The position numbers were made by a program, and so were the translations under genes. A DNA stretch of 46,917 bases from CAILLO01 sp964579735 (GTDB taxonomy: Bacteria; Bacillota; Clostridia; Saccharofermentanales; UBA5734). Shown in pieces: positions 33,419-41,910 of this stretch. Location: the NCBI GenBank assembly GCA_964579735.1, contig CAZOHH010000008.1:1-46917 (forward strand), in the 5' to 3' direction. Within the stretch, counting starts at the first letter, position 1. Every line of letters starts with the position of its first letter. The notes below the pieces were generated by a model that was not told the DNA's origin, made no database searches, and saw only the letters and a program-made list of their open reading frames with translations.

Positions 33419-34882
33419 ATGAAGCGCTATTTCATCAACCTGCTGTTCATCCTCGTCGCGCTGATGCTCGTCGCCCGAGGCATGGAGGACGTCGTCCTCT
33501 CCTCGAGCGGGGAGAGCGCGCAAGCCCGGATCACATACGCCGAAAGGGCTGGATTCAGCCGCTACAGCAGCCGGACCTATCGCGTCCACTATGAATTCAC
33601 GCTGCCGGACGGCTCGCTCCAGACAGGGGTCACGACCTATTCCCACAGCGGCGGCGAACCCACGGGCTGGCTGAATGTCCGCTATTTCTCCTTCCGGCCG
33701 GGATTCAACAAGCCCGACGGCGCTTCCATCGTGCTTTCCGCAGGCGCTTGGATCCTAGGCGGCCTCGGGCTGATCCTCTTCCAGCTAGTCCGGATCCGGA
33801 AGAAAAGTCGTAAATATGCACGTGCGAAACGGATCGCCGGGGAGGGCGCCCTCCATGCGGAAGATCACGGAATGGCATCTCCCACGGCGGCGTCTCCCTC
33901 CGCCGCGGCGCCCTCCAGAGGGTTTCTCTCCAGTCTTGCCGCCTTCCTCGTCCTCGTCGGAATCGGCGCCGGCATGACCTATTTCCTGTTCATCCAGCCG
34001 AACCAGCCGCCAAGCCCGTCCCAGGCCGAGGAGATCGTGTCCGCGGTCTACGGGAACACGCAGGGCAACGTCGCCAACGGCGGCATCGCCGTCCGCGAAG
34101 GCTCCACCGTCTACTTCGCGAATTTCGCCGACAACCAGAGGCTCTACCGCGTCCAGACCGATGGCAGCGCCCTCGAGAGGATGACGGACGAAAGCGTCAG
34201 CAACCTCAACTTCTCCGACGGCTGGATCTATTTCTGCAATTTCGACGAAGAGGACCGGATCTACCGCATCCGGCCCGATGGCACGGGGATGACCCGAGTC
34301 TACAAGTGGAAATCCCAGGACGTCTCCCTTTCCGGAGGCTGGCTCTTCCTGTCGAACGGCAATGACCACGACCGCATCTATCGCGTGCGGGCCGACGGGA
34401 AGCAGGAACTCCAGCTGAACGCCGACGAGTCCGAGAACTTGAGCCTCGGCGGCGGCTGGATCTACTACGTCAATGCGACGGATGGAGACCGGCTCTACCG
34501 CATCCGGACGAACGGGACCGAGCGCAGCTCCGTCGTGGAGACACCCGTGTCAACCATCATCGCCGACGAGACCGGCGTCTTCTTCACGACCGCCGACGAG
34601 GGGATCCTCTATCGGCTGGAACACGACGCAACCGCCCCCGTGAAGATCCTGGACCAGGCGTTCGGCCTGCCGAACATCCTCGACGGCAAGATCTACTATC
34701 AGATGGACGACGGTTCGCTAGGTGTCATGAAAACCGACGGAAGTGGAGCGGTCCAGGCCGCCTCCGTGCCGGCGGATTTCATCAGCCTCCTCGGGGACAA
34801 GGCGATGGTCGTCGACTTCATGGAGTCGGATTTCAATTATCTCGTGGACCTCGCGACGGGAAACGCCCAGCGGATCGAATAG
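33419..34882 (+). CDS. Membrane protein with DUF3592-like and DUF5050 beta-propeller domains
   Basis: A 487-residue protein. A signal-anchor helix (1-22) is followed by a DUF3592-like domain (RYSSRTYRVHYEFTLPDGS to NVRYFSFRPGFNKPDG), a membrane helix (about 101-121), a basic/alanine-rich loop, another helix (about 165-188), then an extracellular beta-propeller (about 205-487). Its blades repeat the pattern GWIYFCNFDEEDRIYRIRPDGTGMTRV, typical of DUF5050/TolB-like propellers. The start is 16 nt after the aldo/keto reductase gene. It may be a surface sensor or ligand-binding protein; the redox neighbours do not reveal its role. Confidence 0.8.
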   Translation: MKRYFINLLFILVALMLVARGMEDVVLSSSGESAQARITYAERAGFSRYSSRTYRVHYEFTLPDGSLQTGVTTYSHSGGEPTGWLNVRYFSFRPGFNKPDGASIVLSAGAWILGGLGLILFQLVRIRKKSRKYARAKRIAGEGALHAEDHGMASPTAASPSAAAPSRGFLSSLAAFLVLVGIGAGMTYFLFIQPNQPPSPSQAEEIVSAVYGNTQGNVANGGIAVREGSTVYFANFADNQRLYRVQTDGSALERMTDESVSNLNFSDGWIYFCNFDEEDRIYRIRPDGTGMTRVYKWKSQDVSLSGGWLFLSNGNDHDRIYRVRADGKQELQLNADESENLSLGGGWIYYVNATDGDRLYRIRTNGTERSSVVETPVSTIIADETGVFFTTADEGILYRLEHDATAPVKILDQAFGLPNILDGKIYYQMDDGSLGVMKTDGSGAVQAASVPADFISLLGDKAMVVDFMESDFNYLVDLATGNAQRIE

Positions 34883-34895
34883 AAAGGCGGCCTTC

Positions 34896-35891
34896 ATGCC
34901 CACCCTCGGCTCCCCCCTCCGCATCCGGAACGCGACCGCGAAGAACCGCGTCGTGCTGCCCCCCATGGTCGTCAACGGCTTTCACCCCGACAACGAGGTC
35001 ACGGACGCCGTCCTCGCCCATTACGGCTCCTTCGCCGACGGCGGCGCGGGCGTGATCATCCAGGAAGCCACCAGTGTCTCCCCGGACGGGAAGCTCTCGC
35101 AGCAGCAGCTCGGCCTGTGGTCGGACGGCCAGGTCGAAGGGGCCCGACGCCTCGTCGAACGCTGCCGTCCTTCGGGTGCCCTGCTCTTCGTGCAGATCCA
35201 CCACGTCCGCTTCGAGCACGAGCCGGAGATGGCCGTCGTCGAACGCATCCGCGACGATTTCACAGCCGCCGCGGTCCGGGCGGAACGGGCAGGTTACGAC
35301 GGCGTCGAGCTTCACGGTGCCCACGGGTATCTGCTCAATTCCTTCATGAACCCACGACGCAACCGTCGCACAGACCGCTATGGAGACCCGATGCGACTCG
35401 TGACCGAGGTGTACAGGGCTATCCGCGCCGCGACCGGCCCGGACTTCATCGTCGGCATCCGCGTCGGCGTCGACAACCCCGACATGGACACCGGCATCGC
35501 CCAATGCCTGGCGCTGGAGGCGCTCGGCGTGGATTTCCTGAACATCTCGTCCGGCATGACGGAGATCGATGACGCGCCGCTGCCCGTGCCCTGTGATTTT
35601 CCGTTCTCCGCCCTCGCTTGGCGCGGGTGTGAAGTGAAGAAGCACGTATCGGTTCCCGTCATGGCCGTCGGCGACCTGAACTCCCCTTCGCTCGCCGCGA
35701 AACTCGTGGAGGGCGGATACGCCGACTTCGCCGCCATCGGGCGCGGACTGCTGGTCGACCCGGCCTGGGCCGCGAAAACATTGGCCGGACTTCCGGTGGA
35801 CCCCTGCTTGGACTGCAACGCCTGCAAATGGTTCAACAGCCACGAGAAGTGCCCTGGCCGCCTGGCGGCGACCAAACGGAGGACGCCATGA
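34896..35891 (+). CDS. Old Yellow Enzyme-type NADH:flavin oxidoreductase
   Basis: A 331-residue FMN enzyme. It has a KNRVVLPPMV flavin-binding start, GAGVIIQEATSVSPDGK, the active-site motif HGAHGYLLNSFMNP followed by RRNRRTDRYGD (about 138 on), and FAAIGRGLLVDP. The tail CLDCNACKWFNSHEKC keeps four cysteines, close to the iron-sulphur site of the larger dienoyl-CoA-reductase relatives, but the protein stops before their second domain. It may therefore be a single-domain OYE with a vestigial or real cluster. ATG 34896 has AAGGCGG; its stop overlaps the next nitroreductase gene. Confidence 0.92.
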   Translation: MPTLGSPLRIRNATAKNRVVLPPMVVNGFHPDNEVTDAVLAHYGSFADGGAGVIIQEATSVSPDGKLSQQQLGLWSDGQVEGARRLVERCRPSGALLFVQIHHVRFEHEPEMAVVERIRDDFTAAAVRAERAGYDGVELHGAHGYLLNSFMNPRRNRRTDRYGDPMRLVTEVYRAIRAATGPDFIVGIRVGVDNPDMDTGIAQCLALEALGVDFLNISSGMTEIDDAPLPVPCDFPFSALAWRGCEVKKHVSVPVMAVGDLNSPSLAAKLVEGGYADFAAIGRGLLVDPAWAAKTLAGLPVDPCLDCNACKWFNSHEKCPGRLAATKRRTP

Positions 35892-36445
35892 CCAACGAAA
35901 CGCTGAAAGCCATTCTCGACCGCCGCAGCATCCGGGCCTACACGCCGGAGGAATTGACCCGTGACGAAATCGACACCCTGATCGAGGTCGCGCTCGCCTC
36001 TCCCTCGGCGAACGACCATCAACCCTGGCATTTCAGCTTCGTGCTGGACCGCGAAAGGATCCGCACGATCAGCGACGCCGCCATGGACACTTTCCGACAA
36101 TCCGGGTCCCAGGGCATGGTCGATTGGCTGGAGTCCCTGGGCGGCAACATCTTCTATCGCGCGCCGCTGGTCGTCGTGCTTTCGTCGCCGAAGGACAAGC
36201 CGTCGGCGCTCGACGCCGGCATCGCCATGGAGAACCTCGTCATCGCCGCGCAGTCCATGGGCCTCGGCTCGTGCTATATCGGGCTCGCCCGCGGAGCGTT
36301 CGGCGGCGCGCGTGCCGACGAGATGGCCAGTCTTGCCGGCATCCCGGAGACCCACGCCTATGAAATCGCCCTGTGCATCGGGCGCGCGGCCGCGACCAAA
36401 GAAGCGCATGCCATGCACCCCGAGAAGGTCACGATCCTGGAATAG
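35888..36445 (+). CDS. Nitroreductase family FMN protein, short form
   Basis: A 185-residue classic nitroreductase: AILDRRSIRAYTPEELTRDE, ASPSANDHQPWHF, then MENLVIAAQSMGLGSCYIGLA and the C-terminal CIGRAAATKE. GGAGG precedes ATG 35888, which overlaps the OYE stop in ATGA; tight coupling suggests that the two flavoproteins act in the same pathway, perhaps reduction of nitro, quinone or enone compounds. It ends 3 nt before the convergent nudC gene. Confidence 0.92.
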   Translation: MTNETLKAILDRRSIRAYTPEELTRDEIDTLIEVALASPSANDHQPWHFSFVLDRERIRTISDAAMDTFRQSGSQGMVDWLESLGGNIFYRAPLVVVLSSPKDKPSALDAGIAMENLVIAAQSMGLGSCYIGLARGAFGGARADEMASLAGIPETHAYEIALCIGRAAATKEAHAMHPEKVTILE

Positions 36446-36448
36446 CGG

Positions 36449-37282
36449 TCAGTTCCCCTCCAGCCACCAGCGGATCATCCGCCCTGCGATGCTCGCGCCA
36501 CCGGGGAAGTCCGGCATGTGCGCGCGGTCGAACCACTGCGCATCGTCTATTTCCACGCCATCGACTCGAATCTCTCCACTTTCATGGTCCGCTACGAAAC
36601 CGACCATCAATGAATCGGGGAAGGGCCAGGGCTGGCTGCCGAAATAGCGCAGGTTCTGGACGCGTATGCCGACCTCCTCGAAGATCTCGCGTTCGGCTGC
36701 GTCTTCGAATTCCTCGCCGGGCTCCATGAACCCCGCGACACAGCTGTACCAGCCTTCTCTGAAATTGCGGTTGTGCGCCAGCAGGACCTTCTCGCCTCGC
36801 CGGATCAGGACGATCACGGCCGGTGAGATCCGAGGATAGACGATATTTCCGCAGATGTCGCACACGAGCGCACGTTCATCGTCCTTCCGGTGCGTTGCCG
36901 CGCCGCACCGGCCGCAGAACCGGTTCGAGACGTCCCAATGGAGCAGGTGATAGGCACGTCCGGCGAGCCGGAATGCGTCGGGGTCCAGTTGACCGAACAG
37001 CGGACGCAGGGGGACGAAGGCGGTTCCGGGTGGCGGCTCGGCGGCCTCCGGGAGCGCAGCGCAACCGTAGGACTCCCCTTCGAGCTCGCCGAGGTGGTGG
37101 TGGTGCAGTCGAACGTCAGGGAAGTGCGACAGGACGGCGCCGGTCGGAAGGGCCGGACCGCCTGCGCCTTCGATGACGAGCAGCTCGTCCTTGCGGAAGA
37201 GGAACCAATGCGCCGCGGTCGGCGCGGTTTCATGCGGAATGCTGGCCGACGTGAAGCGGGGGTATTCGCGATGGGTGCTCAT
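36449..37282 (-). CDS. nudC: NADH pyrophosphatase NudC
   Basis: A 277-residue Nudix hydrolase that splits NAD(H) and can remove NAD caps from RNA. It has an N-terminal domain, a four-cysteine zinc ribbon (CGRCG and CDICG), the Nudix box GFMEPGEEFEDAAEREIFEEVGI written here only in part as GFMEPGEEFEDAAEREIFEE, and the NudC-specific SQPWPFPDS just after it, which sets NADH specificity. The length matches known NudC (about 260). It follows a VOC protein gene by 16 nt and is probably co-transcribed. Confidence 0.93.
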   Translation of the reverse strand: MSTHREYPRFTSASIPHETAPTAAHWFLFRKDELLVIEGAGGPALPTGAVLSHFPDVRLHHHHLGELEGESYGCAALPEAAEPPPGTAFVPLRPLFGQLDPDAFRLAGRAYHLLHWDVSNRFCGRCGAATHRKDDERALVCDICGNIVYPRISPAVIVLIRRGEKVLLAHNRNFREGWYSCVAGFMEPGEEFEDAAEREIFEEVGIRVQNLRYFGSQPWPFPDSLMVGFVADHESGEIRVDGVEIDDAQWFDRAHMPDFPGGASIAGRMIRWWLEGN

Positions 37283-37298
37283 TCCGTCGGCACCCGTC

Positions 37299-37730
37299 CT
37301 ACTCCCAGACCAACTGCCAGGTCACTCCGAATCGGTCGGTGACCCATGCCACCTTGCGCAGCGCGAGAATGGGGGCTGGACCCATCACGACGTTCCCGCC
37401 TATGGACAGCGCCTCGAAAAGCCTGTCGAATTCGGGTTCGTCGTCGCAGGCCACATAGAAGGAGAACGCCCAGGTGAAAGGCTGCGCGACGGTCGGGTCG
37501 ATGTCCATGAGCATGATCTCGCGCCCCTTCAATTCGATGCGCGCGTTGAGAACCTTTCCTGCGAGACGTCCCTTCGCAGCCTTCTGTCCCTCGTCCTGGT
37601 CGACGTCGTCCACTCCCGTGAGAGAAAGGATGCGGGACCGGGGGAAGGTGGCTACGTAGAATCGCATGGCCTCGTCGGCCTTTCCGGCGAAGGTCAGAAA
37701 GGGAAGGATGGAGTCCGGCGGATTTCGCAT
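37299..37730 (-). CDS. PhnB-like VOC-family protein
   Basis: A 143-residue protein of the PhnB/3-demethylubiquinone-methyltransferase-like glyoxalase fold: ILPFLTFAGKADEAMRFYVATFP, RIELKGREIMLMDID, FSFYVACDDEPEFDRLFEAL and WVTDRFGVTWQLVWE. The last segment carries the usual DRFGxxWQL motif. AAAGGCAGG precedes ATG 37730. Such proteins are often single-copy housekeeping enzymes of unclear substrate. It is first in the operon with nudC. Confidence 0.88.
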   Translation of the reverse strand: MRNPPDSILPFLTFAGKADEAMRFYVATFPRSRILSLTGVDDVDQDEGQKAAKGRLAGKVLNARIELKGREIMLMDIDPTVAQPFTWAFSFYVACDDEPEFDRLFEALSIGGNVVMGPAPILALRKVAWVTDRFGVTWQLVWE

Positions 37731-37767
37731 GGGAGCACCTGCCTTTCGGGCGAGACCTGCGGCCTCG

Positions 37768-37806
37768 CGATATCATCATGAGCCATATTCTACGCTCCTC
37801 CCCGCT
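37768..37806. repeat. Dispersed, shortened copy of the 85-bp repeat
   Basis: CGATATCATCATGAGCC and ATATTCTACGCTCC resemble the start and end of the 85-bp unit seen at 5808, with the middle hairpin missing. ATGA-GCC-ATATTCTACGCTCC against ATGACGCCGTATTCTACGCTCC differs at about two positions. It lies between the divergent VOC gene and small membrane protein gene, 32 kb from the main array. Confidence 0.6.
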
Positions 37807-37920
37807 CCGACGCAGTAACGTCCGCTCCGGGATTTCATGCGGAGGTGCTCCATGGGCCTTTCTCTGAAGTATAATGGGAAAAGCCGGGGGGGACCCTCGG
37901 CACCGGGAGGCACCACCCCC

Positions 37921-38331
37921 ATGAAGATCCTCCGCATCGTCGTCGGCATCCTCAGTCTGGTCGCGATTCTCGCGATTGGCCTGCAGGCCTGTTCGGCAGC
38001 CAACGCGGCGATCGACGGCACGACTCCTTCGACCCTCGGCGCGGCGGCCTTCACGGCAGGGCTGTTCCTGTCCGTCGGCTACCTGTTCGCGGGCGTGACG
38101 GCCCTTGCGGCGCGGAAGCACAACGGGGGAGGCGTCGCGGCTGGTTGCTTCTTTGTCCTCGCGAACCTGTTCGTCGGAGGCGGTGGATCGGATGCCGCCG
38201 GGTTCACGCTCTGGACGGGCCTCGGTTGGCTTTTCGCGGCGCTGCTGATCTTCGGCGGTCTGATCGCGATGGCGCGCAGGAGGCGGGATCGGAGAATCGG
38301 AATACCCCCCATCCCCGGACGCAGCATCTGA
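37921..38331 (+). CDS. Small multi-helix membrane protein, unknown function
   Basis: A 136-residue protein starting MKILRIVVGILSLVAILAIG, with four hydrophobic helices and a short basic tail (ARRRRDRRIGIPPIPGRSI). GGGAGG lies 10 nt before ATG 37921, and a consensus TATAAT at 37870-37875 may be its promoter, with no clear -35. A longer upstream reading (from 37837) would place this promoter inside the gene and is less likely. It is the first of three small membrane protein genes in a row. I do not recognise the family. Confidence 0.65.
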   Translation: MKILRIVVGILSLVAILAIGLQACSAANAAIDGTTPSTLGAAAFTAGLFLSVGYLFAGVTALAARKHNGGGVAAGCFFVLANLFVGGGGSDAAGFTLWTGLGWLFAALLIFGGLIAMARRRRDRRIGIPPIPGRSI

Positions 38332-38372
38332 AGACATACACATCGGAAGACACCCAAGAAGGAGGCCCCACC

Positions 38373-38897
38373 ATGCATCTCGAAGCCGAAGCGACCCTCT
38401 CCAAGGAACGGTATAGAAGGTTCACCTACTGGCAGTTCTATCGGAAGGACTACTCGAAGAAATCCATCCTGCTCGTTCTCGTCCTTGCCTCCGTCGTCCT
38501 TTGGATCAACTTCCTGTCGCAGAAGACGGCTGACCTGACGATGCTTCCCTTGCTGGGACTGATGACGTTCCTTGTGGTCTATCTGGCCACGTTTCCGTTC
38601 TGGGGCGCCGCACTCAACTTCCGCAATCTGGCGCAGGATACCCTGACGGAGCGATACATCTTCTCCGACGATACCTTCGAGATCATGAACGAGAGCAGCG
38701 AACGCTTCCAGTCGCAGATCACGATCCATTACGACGGTCTCCACCTCGCCGTCGAGGACGGGGACGCCTTCTACTTCTTCCTCGACAAGGCCAGGGTCTT
38801 CATCGTCGCGAAGAGCGACTTCACCGAGGGCGACCCGGATGAACTGGGACGCATGCTGTCCGAGAACCTCGGCAAGAAATACGTCTGGGGCAAGTAG
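38373..38897 (+). CDS. YcxB-like membrane protein, first copy
   Basis: A 174-residue protein beginning MHLEAEATLSKERYRRFTYW, with two membrane helices (about 33-50 and 58-78) and a cytoplasmic C-terminal domain: RYIFSDDTFEIMNESSERFQSQI, ITIHYDGLHLAVEDGDAFYFFLDK and FIVAKSDFTEGDPDELGRML. The last part is the YcxB-like domain (F.D..f...n......v..y......ed...y.f.....f.i.k..f). AAGGAGG precedes ATG 38373. The function of the family is unknown. It is followed by a paralogue. Confidence 0.8.
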   Translation: MHLEAEATLSKERYRRFTYWQFYRKDYSKKSILLVLVLASVVLWINFLSQKTADLTMLPLLGLMTFLVVYLATFPFWGAALNFRNLAQDTLTERYIFSDDTFEIMNESSERFQSQITIHYDGLHLAVEDGDAFYFFLDKARVFIVAKSDFTEGDPDELGRMLSENLGKKYVWGK

Positions 38898-38907
38898 GAG
38901 AAACGTC

Positions 38908-39429
38908 ATGCATCTCGAAGCGGAAACGACTCTCACGAAGCGGAAGCTGCGAATTTACCTGCGCTGGGTCGTGCTCAGCAGCCAGAAGATCCGTCTGGCC
39001 GCCGTCCTCGTCGCCTGCGTCTTCCTCGTGCTCCTCGCGGCGCCGATGATCGCCGCAGATCCTTCGAGCCTCGAAGGGTACCTTGGCGTGGGCATCGCCG
39101 TGGCGGTGGCCGCCCTCTTCCTGTCCATGCCGCTCATGGCTTCCGCACTCCAATACCGGAGCCTGCCGGAGGACGCGCGCACGCTGCGCTTCCTCTTCGA
39201 CGACGAATCGTTCGAAGTGGTGAACGACCATGGCGACGGCAAGGGGAAGCGTTCGACCTTCCGTTACGCCGCGCTGCTTCGGACGGTCGAGGACAAGGAC
39301 GCGTTCTATCTCTTCATCCGCAAGGGTCAGGCGTTCATCGTCGGCAAGGAGGACTTCCCGGTCGGCGGGGCCGACGAACTGGGGTCTAGGCTCCAGACGC
39401 TCGGACCGAAGCACATTCGCGTGAAATAG
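38908..39429 (+). CDS. YcxB-like membrane protein, second copy
   Basis: A 173-residue paralogue of the preceding protein, sharing MHLEAETTLTKRK, two helices in the same place, RFLFDDESFEVVND, LLRTVEDKDAFYLFIRK and FIVGKEDFPVGGADELGSRL. The 10-nt spacer and shared start mark a recent or maintained tandem duplication. TAGGAG precedes ATG 38908. The proteins may form a heterodimer. A strong terminator follows. Confidence 0.8.
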   Translation: MHLEAETTLTKRKLRIYLRWVVLSSQKIRLAAVLVACVFLVLLAAPMIAADPSSLEGYLGVGIAVAVAALFLSMPLMASALQYRSLPEDARTLRFLFDDESFEVVNDHGDGKGKRSTFRYAALLRTVEDKDAFYLFIRKGQAFIVGKEDFPVGGADELGSRLQTLGPKHIRVK

Positions 39430-39455
39430 GCGGAAAGCGCACCTGTTTGCCGCAA

Positions 39456-39484
39456 GAAAAAGACCGCCTCGGGCGGTCTTTTTC
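39456..39484. terminator. Bidirectional Rho-independent terminator
   Basis: GAAAAAGACCGCC (39456-39468) pairs perfectly with 39472-39484 around the loop TCG, with A-run and T-run ends. It ends the YcxB operon on the plus strand and the GH4 gene on the minus strand. Confidence 0.93.
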
Positions 39485-39522
39485 TTTGATAGGGGAAGAC
39501 CTAGCGGCTCCTCTCGTGAGCG

Positions 39523-40848
39523 TTAGGAGCGGAACGACTTGAACTGGGGCAGGTAATCGCGGTTCTGGACCAGCATCTCGTCGACCATGTCCTTGATCTC
39601 CTGGAGGCTCAGCACGGACGAGGTCAGCGGGTCGAAGGCACAGGCGTGGAAGACCTTGCGCGGGTCGCCTTCGATCGCGGCTTCGACGGCCAGCTCTTCG
39701 CAACGGGCGCTGATGTTGTTCAGGATGGCGAGCTGGGCGGGCAGGGCGCCGACATGGATCGGCGCGAGTCCGCGCTTCGAGGCGAGGATGGGGACTTCGA
39801 CGCAGCAGCCCTCCGGCAGGTTGTCGATCAGGCCGAAGTTGCGGACGTTGCCGTTGAACTCGTACAGGTCCCCGTCACCGATGGTGGCGTTGAAGATGGA
39901 GGCGGCGTATTCGTGTCCGCGCTTGAGGTCGACCGTCTCCTTGGCCATCCACTCGACGATCTCGTTCCTCCAGCTGTCCTCGCGCTTCAGGTATTCGTCG
40001 AGGATGTACCCGTAGAGACCCGGGTTCCAGTTGGTGCCGGTCGTGCAGTACTTCTCGATCAATTCGGGGCGCTTGCGGAACCAGGCGTTGTATTCGGAAT
40101 TGTGTCCGCTGGACTCGGTGACATAATAGTCGAGATGCTTGAACATCTCGTTGCGGACGATCTCCTTCTCGTAGATCTCGGGACGGGCCACCGCCGCGCG
40201 GATCAAGGGGTATGCATCCTTGCCGTTCCACTTGAAGTCGAGATACCAGGCCTGGTGGTTGATGCCGGCGCTCAGGAAGGTCACTTCATCCATGGGGGCG
40301 CCGATCCACTCGGCCAGCATTTCCGCCGTGCCCTGGACGCTGTGGCAGAGGCCGGTCACCGTGACGTTGCTCTGACCCTGCATGGCGCGGCACAGCATGG
40401 CCATGGGGTTGGTGTAGTTGAGGAAGATCGCGTTCGGGCAGTAGCGCTCGATGTCGCGGCAGATATCGAGCATCACGGGAATCGTGCGCAGGGCGCGGAA
40501 GATGCCGGCCGGACCGCGGGTATCGCCGACGTTGATGTCGACGCCGTACTTCTTGGGAATCTCGATGTCGTGGCGCCAGACCTGGACGCCGCCGGCGAGG
40601 ATCGTGCAGACCACGCCGTCGGCGCCGCGCAGCGCTTCGGCCCGGTCGGTCGTGGCGAACACCTTGGCAGGGTATCCGCCGGCTTCGACGATCCGGTTCA
40701 CGGCGCCGTGGATCGCGGCCAGACGGTCGGGATCGATGTCCATCAGGGCGATGGTCGCGTCTGCCAATGCGGGGAAGGAGAGGATATCCCTCACCAGGCT
40801 GCGGGTGAAGCCGAAACTGCCGGCGCCGATGAATGCGATCTTCTTCAT
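39523..40848 (-). CDS. Glycoside hydrolase family 4, alpha-galactosidase/glucosidase type
   Basis: A 441-residue NAD- and Mn-dependent hydrolase. The start MKKIAFIGAGSFGFTRSLVRDIL is the NAD-binding loop; ALMDIDPDRL binds the ribose. GLCHSVQG and AGINHQAW supply the metal-binding Cys and His of the family, with NYTNPMAM before them. These resemble MelA-type alpha-galactosidases more than 6-phospho-glucosidases, but substrate cannot be fixed. I chose ATG 40848 (AGGAG about 13 nt upstream) because the protein fold begins there; a longer reading adds unrelated sequence. It is divergent from an AraC regulator that probably controls it. Confidence 0.9.
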   Translation of the reverse strand: MKKIAFIGAGSFGFTRSLVRDILSFPALADATIALMDIDPDRLAAIHGAVNRIVEAGGYPAKVFATTDRAEALRGADGVVCTILAGGVQVWRHDIEIPKKYGVDINVGDTRGPAGIFRALRTIPVMLDICRDIERYCPNAIFLNYTNPMAMLCRAMQGQSNVTVTGLCHSVQGTAEMLAEWIGAPMDEVTFLSAGINHQAWYLDFKWNGKDAYPLIRAAVARPEIYEKEIVRNEMFKHLDYYVTESSGHNSEYNAWFRKRPELIEKYCTTGTNWNPGLYGYILDEYLKREDSWRNEIVEWMAKETVDLKRGHEYAASIFNATIGDGDLYEFNGNVRNFGLIDNLPEGCCVEVPILASKRGLAPIHVGALPAQLAILNNISARCEELAVEAAIEGDPRKVFHACAFDPLTSSVLSLQEIKDMVDEMLVQNRDYLPQFKSFRS

Positions 40849-41008
40849 GTGTTCCAGTACTCCTTTTCGTAGGGGGTGTGCCACCGAAAACGGGAGGGCA
40901 CGACAAACGAGTCTTCCGACTCCATCATACAACACACCTGCCATCCATCCATGGATTCCTACGAGTTCGATATAGTACAATGCGGTGGACGAGAGAAAGG
41001 GAGGCGAC

Positions 41009-41908
41009 ATGGAAAAGGACGTTCTCGAATGGTTCACGAACCGTTCGGACCTGCGCGTCTACCACAGCGGCATGGAGAAGTGCCTGCCGTGCCACACCTA
41101 CGGCCCTTCCCAGCGCGACCACTACCTGATCCATTTCGTGCTGTCCGGGCGGGGCGTCTTCCGAAGTGGTGACACGACCTACGAGTTGACCGCGGGACAG
41201 GGCTTCCTGATCTGCCCGGGCCGGATCGCCTATTACCAGGCCGACCGCATCGACCCCTGGCATTACGCCTGGATCGGATTCAGCGGCACGCGCGCCGAGA
41301 GTCTCCTGCTCCAGGCCGGTCTGTCCGCGACGGAGCCGATCCTCGGGAAGCCCGACACCGCCGCTCAATCGGATCCCGATTCCGCCAGGGAAGAGCGCCT
41401 CGCCCCGGGGGCGTCCCTGCGCACGATCTTCCTGGCCATGGCCGAAGCGGCCCCCATGAAGGCCGGACGCGATACGTACCTCCTCGGACTCCTGTACCTG
41501 CTCCTCGCCGACGGCATCGAACGCGGGCCGGGTCTTCGATCCCCCGCGGACCCCGCCGACCGCCAGGAGGGCTATGTCCGCCAGGCCACCGACTACATGG
41601 CCATGAACTATTCCCGCCGCGTCTCTGTCGCCGAACTGGCCCGGCAGCTCGGATTGGACCGGAGCTACCTCGGGGCGCTGTTCCGGGAGCGGACCGGACT
41701 CCCGCCGCAGCAGCACCTGTTGCAGCTCAGGATGGAGAAGGCCGCCGGGCTGATCGTCGAGAGCGACCTCCCGATCTCCACCATCGCGCGGTCGGTCGGG
41801 TACGATGACCCACTGCTGTTCTCGCGGATGTTCCGCAAGGTCAAGGGCGAGTCTCCGCTCGGGTTCCGTCGGACCGCGCGGGCAGGAGCGCCAGGAAAGG
41901 ACATGTGA
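41009..41908 (+). CDS. AraC-family regulator with cupin sensor domain
   Basis: A 299-residue regulator. The N-terminal cupin (YLIHFVLSGRGVFRSGDTTYELTAGQGFLICPG) binds a sugar in relatives. The C-terminal double helix-turn-helix (about 205-295) has YSRRVSVAELARQLGLDRSY, GALFRERTGLPPQQHLLQLRM and SIARSVGYDDPLLFSRMFRKV, the AraC signature (first copy shown in part). AAAGGGAGG lies 5 nt before ATG 41009. It is divergent from the GH4 glycosidase and upstream of a uroporphyrinogen-decarboxylase-like gene, so it probably senses a sugar and controls one or both. TATAGT/TACAAT at 40971-40981 may be its -10. Confidence 0.9.
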   Translation: MEKDVLEWFTNRSDLRVYHSGMEKCLPCHTYGPSQRDHYLIHFVLSGRGVFRSGDTTYELTAGQGFLICPGRIAYYQADRIDPWHYAWIGFSGTRAESLLLQAGLSATEPILGKPDTAAQSDPDSAREERLAPGASLRTIFLAMAEAAPMKAGRDTYLLGLLYLLLADGIERGPGLRSPADPADRQEGYVRQATDYMAMNYSRRVSVAELARQLGLDRSYLGALFRERTGLPPQQHLLQLRMEKAAGLIVESDLPISTIARSVGYDDPLLFSRMFRKVKGESPLGFRRTARAGAPGKDM

Positions 41909-41910
41909 AG

